Positions 6,610 through 11,043 of a stretch of 11,043 bases of DNA are shown in pieces (positions within the stretch are counted from its first letter, which is position 1; each line of letters starts with the position of its first letter). The stretch covers positions 1 to 11,043 of the forward strand of contig MNXL01000040.1 of assembly GCA_001871755.1 (NCBI GenBank), read 5' to 3'. The translations under genes and the position numbers were made by a program. The DNA is from Anaerolineae bacterium CG2_30_64_16. Lineage in GTDB: Bacteria; Chloroflexota; Anaerolineae; CG2-30-64-16. Under the pieces are notes generated by a model that worked only from the letters and a program-made list of their open reading frames with translations, was not told the origin of the DNA and ran no database searches.

Positions 6610-9600
6610 ATGACATCTCCCCACCACCGCCTGGCCCTGAGCCTGGCTCTGGCGGTGAGCCTGTTGGTGGGTGGCTTGCTCGCACTGCGGGTCGTTGCCG
6701 CGCCCCTGGCGCCCGCCGCGGACGCGCTCGCCGCGGACGCACGCGCCGTGGAAGCGGCCCCCCAGGTGGGCAGACTGGTGCTGGCCGTGCCACCCGGCGC
6801 AGCAGAATCCAGCGTGCGCGAGCTGGCCGCGCGGGGCGGCGCGGCCCTCGACCGCTGGCTGTCGCGACTGGGACTGGCGCTGGTGCGCGTGCCGGCCGGT
6901 CAGGAGGCGCACGCCGCGCAGCTCCTGGCCGCCCAGCCCGGCGTGGACTTCGTCACCGCATACCGCAAGTCCGTGAGCATCGCCGATGTGCCCCTGGACG
7001 AATACTATCCTCAACAGTGGGGCATGGCCAGGGTCTCGGGGCCGGCCGCGTGGGACCTGGCCTGGTCCGACCCCAGCGTCGTCATCGCGGTGGTGGATAC
7101 CGGCGTCAACTATCTGCAGTGGGACCTGCGTGACCGCACGTGGTTCAATCCCGGCGAAAGCGGCATAGATCCTGCCACCGGCGGCCGCACCTGCGCCGAT
7201 CCGCTCGCGTTCAACGGCGCGGACGACGACGGCAACGGCTACGTGGACGACTGCCGGGGCTACGACTTCGCGGCCCGCGACAACGACCCCCTCGACGGCA
7301 ACGGCCACGGCACGGCGGTGGCCGGCATCGCGGCCGCGACGACGAACAACTTCATCTACGGTCGTTACGAAGGGGTGGCCGGTATGGCGCGGCAGGCCAG
7401 CCTGATGGCGTTGCGGGTGCTGGACGACTACGGCCTGGGCTATCCCTTCAACATCGCCGAGGCGATCGACTACGCGGCGCAAAACGGCGCGGCGGTGATC
7501 AACCTGAGCCTGACCCTGCCCCAAAACGCCAACCCGGCCGATGTGGAACAGATGCGCCGGGCTGTGGCAAGCGCGCAGGTGGCCGGGGTCGTGGTGGTGG
7601 GGGCCAGCGGCAATCAGTCGTACAGCACGATCTCCTACCCGGCCGCTTTCGTCGATGTTCTGGCCGTGGGGGCCAGCACGCCAGCGGACCTGCGGGCTTC
7701 CTTTTCTAACTACGGCGACCGGCTGGATCTGGTCGCGCCCGGGACCGGAATCGTCTCGACGTTGATGGCGGGCACGCACAGTTACGGCCTCTACAACAAC
7801 ACCGGCAACGGCACTTCATTCGCCAGCCCGCACGTGGCGGGCGTGGCGGCCCTGGTGCGCGGCCTGCGCCCCGACCTGGGCCAGGCGGACGTGCGGGAGC
7901 TGATCCGGCGCACGGCCGATGACATCGACGCGGCCGGCTGGGATCGGTACACCGGCTGGGGCCGGCTCAACGCCCGGGCCGCGCTTGCCGAGGCGGTCGC
8001 GGGCCTACGGATTAACGTTGAAGCAGCGCCGGCCGGCGTGCCGGTCGGCGCTGACACCACGATCTATATGCAAATCCTGGCCTCCGCGCCTTCGAACGAG
8101 CCCGCGGGCCGAGGCGCTCGGGTCGCGCTCACGGCCAGCGCCGGCGCGATCACCCCGACGCTGGTTACGGTAGACAGCGCGGGTCGAGCGACAGCTCGCT
8201 TCACAGTCCCCATGATGATGGGCACGGCCCGCATCACCGCGACCCTCGGCAGCGTCAGCGCGACCCTGCCGGTATCCGTCACCTCCGGCATCCCCGCGAC
8301 CCTGACGCTTCAGGCTGCGCCGGCCCGCATCCCCAGCGGCGGCGCGCAGGCCACGATCACCGTTACGGTGCGGGACGAAGGCGGCAACGCGGTGCTGGCT
8401 GGCACACCGGTCCTGTTCACGACGACACTGGGGCGCCTGGACCCCCTGGTTGCGCCCACGACGGCCGGCATTGCCACGACCGTCCTCACCTCCGGCGTGG
8501 TCAGCGGCACGGCGCAGGTGCAGGCGACGACCGCCGCGATCACCGGCGTGGTCCCAGTCGAGATCGTGGGCGCGGGCCAGCCCTTCAGCATCACGCTGAC
8601 CGCGACCCCGGCCGCGATTGTCGTCGCGGGCGCGCCAGCTACGATCACCGCCACCGTGTTCGACGGCATGGGCGCGCTGGTAGCCGACGGCACACCGGTG
8701 CACTTTGCCACGGACCGCGGGGCCCTCGCCGCGGCGGACACCACCACAATCGGCGGGCTGGCCAGCGTGTTACTTTCGCCGGGGATCGTCCCCGGCCCCG
8801 CGCGGGTGACCGCACAAGCCGGCGCCGCGGCCGGCGAGACGATGGTCACCGTTCTGCCTGGCCTGGCAGCCGCGGTCGCGATGACGGCCACCCCATCCCA
8901 GTTGACCGCGGGCCACAACCAGACCGCGACGGTGGCCGCGATCGCAACCGACGCGTACGGCAATCGGGTGACAGATGGCACGCGGCTGGATTTTGCGGCG
9001 TCGCTGGGGATCGTGAGCCCGGCGTGGACGGCTACGACAAACGGACTCGGTGCGGTGAACCTGGTGGGCGAGTTGGTAGCGGGGACCAGCTTTGTCACGG
9101 TGACCGCGGCCGGCGGCGCACAGGGATATGTGCAGGTGCGCATCCGGCCGGCCGCGCCGGCCCGCATCGCCAACATCGCGGCCAACCCGGCGCAGATCGC
9201 GGTCGGCGGCGCGGCGGCCCGGCTCAACGTTCGGGTTGAGGACAGTTTCGGCAACGCGGTGGCTGACGGCACGGCCGTGACCCTGACCACCGATCTGGGC
9301 GCGCTGCGTCCGGCAACCACCCAGGCCGCGGCGCTCGCGGGCGCCGCGGCGGATCTGGTCGCGACGACAGCCAACGGCGTGGCTCTGGCTGACCTGGTGT
9401 CCGACCAGACGGCCGGCACGGCGCACGTGCGCGCGGCCGTGGCCCCGAACCTGTCCGCCACGACAGATGTGGCGATCCTGGCCGGCCCGCCGGCATCCCT
9501 GACCCTGGCGGTCGAGCCTACGCAGATCCCCGTGGGCGGCCGGGCCAGGCTCACCGCGACCGCGGTGGATGCGTACGGCAATCGAGTGGCCGATGGTGTC

Positions 9601-9798
9601 GTGGTGCGTTTTGGCGCCAACCGGGGGCTTCTAGATCCGGCAGAGGCAGCGACGAACGGGGGCGTCGCCGCGACCTGGCTGACGGTGCGGAGCGGGGTCG
9701 GGCCGGTCTCGCTGGTCGCGCTTAGCGGCAGCGCGTCCGCGTTTGGTTCGCTGGAGGTGGTAGCGGGCAGGTGGTTTGTGCCGCAGGTGTGGAGGTAG
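6610..9798 (+). CDS. Secreted subtilisin-like (S8) protease with six tandem invasin-type Ig-like domains
   Basis: The ATG at 6610 follows GAGGTG (6600-6605) by 4 bases; the product is 1062 residues. Residues 1-31 are a signal peptide (SLALAVSLLVGGLLAL core, cleavage near VAA-AP). About 50-120 is an inhibitor-type propeptide. The catalytic domain (about 140-465) has the full triad: Asp163 in AVVDTGV, His233 in GNGHGTAVAG, Ser403 in NGTSFASPHVAG, with oxyanion Asn335 in GASGNQ. Between Asp and His, NGADDDGNGYVDD (202-214) is a calcium-loop-like motif bracketed by the only two cysteines, C195 and C215, likely a disulfide. Six Big_1/invasin-like Ig domains follow, at about 466-560, 561-656, 657-751, 752-848, 849-959 and 960-1053, four of them with clear D..GN.V.(D/A)GT loops. 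They probably space the protease away from the cell or bind a surface. The protein ends in WFVPQVWR with no sortase signal or membrane helix. An extracellular endopeptidase is the expected role; its substrate is unknown. Confidence 0.95.
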   Translation: MTSPHHRLALSLALAVSLLVGGLLALRVVAAPLAPAADALAADARAVEAAPQVGRLVLAVPPGAAESSVRELAARGGAALDRWLSRLGLALVRVPAGQEAHAAQLLAAQPGVDFVTAYRKSVSIADVPLDEYYPQQWGMARVSGPAAWDLAWSDPSVVIAVVDTGVNYLQWDLRDRTWFNPGESGIDPATGGRTCADPLAFNGADDDGNGYVDDCRGYDFAARDNDPLDGNGHGTAVAGIAAATTNNFIYGRYEGVAGMARQASLMALRVLDDYGLGYPFNIAEAIDYAAQNGAAVINLSLTLPQNANPADVEQMRRAVASAQVAGVVVVGASGNQSYSTISYPAAFVDVLAVGASTPADLRASFSNYGDRLDLVAPGTGIVSTLMAGTHSYGLYNNTGNGTSFASPHVAGVAALVRGLRPDLGQADVRELIRRTADDIDAAGWDRYTGWGRLNARAALAEAVAGLRINVEAAPAGVPVGADTTIYMQILASAPSNEPAGRGARVALTASAGAITPTLVTVDSAGRATARFTVPMMMGTARITATLGSVSATLPVSVTSGIPATLTLQAAPARIPSGGAQATITVTVRDEGGNAVLAGTPVLFTTTLGRLDPLVAPTTAGIATTVLTSGVVSGTAQVQATTAAITGVVPVEIVGAGQPFSITLTATPAAIVVAGAPATITATVFDGMGALVADGTPVHFATDRGALAAADTTTIGGLASVLLSPGIVPGPARVTAQAGAAAGETMVTVLPGLAAAVAMTATPSQLTAGHNQTATVAAIATDAYGNRVTDGTRLDFAASLGIVSPAWTATTNGLGAVNLVGELVAGTSFVTVTAAGGAQGYVQVRIRPAAPARIANIAANPAQIAVGGAAARLNVRVEDSFGNAVADGTAVTLTTDLGALRPATTQAAALAGAAADLVATTANGVALADLVSDQTAGTAHVRAAVAPNLSATTDVAILAGPPASLTLAVEPTQIPVGGRARLTATAVDAYGNRVADGVVVRFGANRGLLDPAEAATNGGVAATWLTVRSGVGPVSLVALSGSASAFGSLEVVAGRWFVPQVWR

Positions 9799-9800
9799 GG

Positions 9801-9835
9801 GCGTGGAGCGTGGAGCGTGGGGCGTATTGCGTGGC
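9801..9835. repeat. Heptamer tandem repeat, five units
   Basis: Five consecutive 7-base units start 3 bases after the stop codon of the second protease: GCGTGGA, GCGTGGA, GCGTGGG, GCGTATT, GCGTGGC. The leading GCGT is conserved in all five. Heptamer simple repeats of this kind are known from filamentous cyanobacteria and are frequent between genes in Chloroflexota-like genomes. No function is evident. Confidence 0.8.
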
Positions 9836-9845
9836 GAGACCGTAG

Positions 9846-9958
9846 GTCATCCTCTTGGAAGCCTTACTCTACGGGGCGCGGCGTTTCGCCGAAGACCTGA
9901 TCGAAGAATTGCACGGGGTCAAGATTATCTTGCCGTATCTGCCCACGGTGGATGACAA
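9846..9958 (+). other. Possible remnant of a coding region
   Basis: The frame starting after the TAG at 9843 reads in a protein-like way (RRFAEDLIEELHGVKIILP in its middle) up to 9958, and then runs straight into the palindromic repeat at 9959. There is no start codon other than TTG and no ribosome site. It could be the tail or fragment of a lost gene interrupted by the repeat, or chance. I do not recognise a family. Confidence 0.2.
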
Positions 9959-10041
9959 CCTCACCCCCTGCCCCCTCTCCTACGAGGAGAGGGGGTATCC
10001 GTACTCCCCCTTCCCTCGCAGGGAGGGGGTCGGGGGGTAGG
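9959..10041. repeat. Nested G/C-rich palindromic repeat (cruciform type)
   Basis: Outer arms CCTCACCCCCTG (from 9959) and GGTCGGGGGGTAGG (to 10041) are imperfectly complementary. Inside are two hairpins: CCCCCTCTCCT-acg-AGGAGAGGGGG (9971-9995, perfect 11-bp stem) and CCCCCTTCCCT-cgc-AGGGAGGGGG (10006-10029, one bulged T). Repeats of this form are scattered between genes in many bacterial genomes and yield the spurious peptide LTPCPLSYEERG when translated, as here. They are probably mobilised passively. Confidence 0.75.
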
Positions 10042-10065
10042 TGCGGTTTTCAGGGCAGTCCCTCA

Positions 10066-10079
10066 TGTCCCGCGGGACA
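10066..10079. repeat. Perfect 14-bp palindrome
   Basis: TGTCCCGCGGGACA reads the same on both strands. It lies between the cruciform repeat and a stretch rich in CGCGT words (10100-10131) that also looks like intergenic repeat filler. It could be a protein-binding site, but no gene start is near enough to suggest what it would control. Confidence 0.5.
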
Positions 10080-10142
10080 CAGACAGAGACGAAAACGAAG
10101 CAATCCGCGTCGTTCGCGCTCGTCCGCGTCCCATTCCTTGGT

Positions 10143-10305
10143 TGGGGCGCTTCAATGTCATTAAGTTAAGACCTGACAGGTTTCCCGAAGTAGCGTTGCA
10201 AGCCGGATTCGGTCTCATCAGATGTGGATGTATGCTGAAAAGTGACCCCGACAACCTGTCAGGTCTGGGCTAGTTCCCTTATCTTAATGACATTGTGGGG
10301 CGCTT
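10143..10305. mobile_element. 143-bp MITE-like element with perfect 13-bp inverted ends and 10-bp target duplication
   Basis: CAATGTCATTAAG at 10153-10165 and its exact inverse CTTAATGACATTG at 10283-10295 bound a 143-bp segment, directly flanked on both sides by TGGGGCGCTT (10143-10152 and 10296-10305). Terminal inverted repeats plus a perfect 10-bp duplication are decisive for transposition. There is no transposase frame inside, so it was moved by an enzyme encoded elsewhere; a 10-bp duplication and these ends would suit an IS4-superfamily element, which is an inference. A second inverted pair, AGACCTGACAGGTT (10169-10182) and AACCTGTCAGGTCT (10253-10266), lies inside. Removing the element and one duplicate restores a continuous spacer. 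Confidence 0.85.
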
Positions 10306-10332
10306 ACATCGGGATGGCAGGTTAGGCAGTTA

Positions 10333-10360
10333 CTTATGCAGTATGGAGTATGCAGTACTC
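10333..10360. repeat. Heptamer tandem repeat, about four units
   Basis: CTTATGC, AGTATGG, AGTATGC and AGTACTC follow one another at 7-base period, just downstream of the minus-strand gene's stop. The unit differs from that at 9801-9835 but the period is the same. Confidence 0.65.
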
Positions 10361-10369
10361 TGGGGCAAC

Positions 10370-11043
10370 TCACTCATTGACCGTCGGCAGCGGCTGGACC
10401 GCGCACAGCGTGACCGCGGATTCGCCGGTGTGATACTCGTAGCGCCGGCCGTTCGCTTCCAGCACGATGCGAAAGCCCGGCGTGATGACCTGGGCATACA
10501 TGGCGCCTGGCTGCGGGCATCCCAGGCTGGCGTCGGGCCACTCCACACTCTCGACCTCGACCACACTCACCGCGTTCTTGGCGATCCCGAGCTTCTTGGA
10601 TAGGTCGGTCACAGTCCGGTCTTGCGCCTGGAGTTGAGCGGGACCGCTGCCGGCCGCCCACATCGGCCCGCGGCCGCCGGGGAACGCCGCGGGCGAACAC
10701 GGGACCAGCCGCTGGCCGTCGCTGCGATAGGTGTATTCCAGCCCACCGGCCTGCAACGTGATCTCGTCGCCGATGATGATGCCGGGGTTTGCCTCATCGC
10801 CCGTGCCCCCACACCCCAACGACCCGGTCGGCATTTCGGTTTTCTGGATGGAAACGACCTTGATCTCAGCAGGGAGCACGCCCAGCCGGCCGGCCAGGTC
10901 CAGCCGTGCCTGGGCTTCCAGTGTCGTACCGGTCAACGGACCCACCTTCGGCCGGGGAGTGGGCATGACAGCGGTCGCCTGGCCGGTTGCCGGGGGTGTT
11001 TGGGTCATGGTTGCCTCCGCGGCCGGCGATGTCGCCACTGGCG
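10370..11043 (-). CDS. Protein of unknown function with two copies of a small Cys-containing domain (N-terminus outside window)
   Basis: The minus-strand frame is open from the right edge to a TGA at 10372-10370, about 224 residues. A GTG at 11038 is possible but sits inside a Pro/Thr/Ala-rich stretch that looks like a linker, so the true start is probably outside. After the linker come two related domains of about 75-80 residues: one at about 10925-10695 (from LEAQARLDL to LVPC) and one at about 10640-10395 (from LQAQDRTVTDL to TLC). Shared landmarks are L.AQ.R, DL...LG(V/I), V.(V/S)...E.(P/W), SLGC, an (I/F)...L.A.G..Y.Y strand and a closing Cys; the two Cys per copy may pair. Such domains occur in exported Chloroflexota proteins, but I cannot name a function. 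Low-complexity linker plus Cys pairs suggest a secreted or lipoprotein. Confidence 0.8.
   Translation of the reverse strand, partial: PVATSPAAEATMTQTPPATGQATAVMPTPRPKVGPLTGTTLEAQARLDLAGRLGVLPAEIKVVSIQKTEMPTGSLGCGGTGDEANPGIIIGDEITLQAGGLEYTYRSDGQRLVPCSPAAFPGGRGPMWAAGSGPAQLQAQDRTVTDLSKKLGIAKNAVSVVEVESVEWPDASLGCPQPGAMYAQVITPGFRIVLEANGRRYEYHTGESAVTLCAVQPLPTVNE

Noticed and set aside
6382..9620. Long minus-strand frames opposite the second protease (6382-7779, 8310-9620)
   Set aside because: Same reason: the plus-strand protein has an intact catalytic triad and repeated domains, while the antisense translations are compositionally biased and unrecognisable.
9855..10040. A 61-residue frame ending in LTPCPLSYEERG and further repeat-derived residues
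   Set aside because: Its second half is the translation of the cruciform-type repeat, a well-known source of false proteins. Only the part before 9959 might be a remnant.
1..11043. CRISPR arrays, tRNA or rRNA genes
   Set aside because: No evenly spaced direct repeats of 24-40 bases with unique spacers, no tRNA T-loop/acceptor pattern and no rRNA motifs were seen on either strand.

Overview
The window is GC-rich bacterial DNA dominated by secreted proteases. The mix of long secreted subtilases with DNRLRE, PPC and invasin-type Ig tails, a TumE-like toxin gene, palindromic dispersed repeats and heptamer tandem repeats fits a filamentous or sediment-type Chloroflexota (Anaerolineae/Caldilineae-like) genome. 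That assignment rests on protein style and repeats; no rRNA or marker gene is present.

Layout: (1) bases 1-350 are the 3' end of a secreted protein with a DNRLRE C-terminal domain, followed by two strong hairpins (361-390 and 408-439). (2) A textbook sigma-70-type promoter (455-483) starts a roughly 300-nt leader. The leader contains a 112-bp palindromic insert with imperfect 12-bp terminal inverted repeats, flanked by an 8-bp direct repeat. (3) 793-5469 encodes a 1558-residue secreted S8 peptidase with a large Asp-His insertion, calcium-loop-like motifs, a PPC-like domain and a DNRLRE tail that is about half identical to that of the first gene. (4) 5470-5757 holds a palindromic repeat, a terminator-like hairpin and a promoter. 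(5) 5758-6421 is a two-gene overlapping toxin-antitoxin-type pair whose second gene is a TumE/DUF6516-like toxin. (6) 6610-9798 encodes a second secreted subtilase with six tandem invasin-like Ig domains and a short FVPQVWR C-terminus. (7) 9799-10369 is a gene-free repeat zone: heptamer repeats, a cruciform-type G/C-rich repeat, a perfect 14-bp palindrome, a 143-bp MITE-like element with perfect 13-bp inverted ends and a 10-bp target duplication, and a second heptamer repeat. (8) 10370-11043, minus strand, is the 3' part of a gene for a protein with two copies of a small Cys-containing domain.

The two proteases are probably exported enzymes for degrading extracellular protein; the window contains no pathway operon around them. 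Each seems to be its own transcription unit, and the toxin-antitoxin pair sits between them as an independent, more A+T-rich accessory module. The best candidates for something undescribed are the two short inverted-repeat elements with target duplications (505-616 and 10153-10295). The first lies inside the 5' leader of the large protease and carries a terminator-like fold. No clearly novel multi-gene system is visible.
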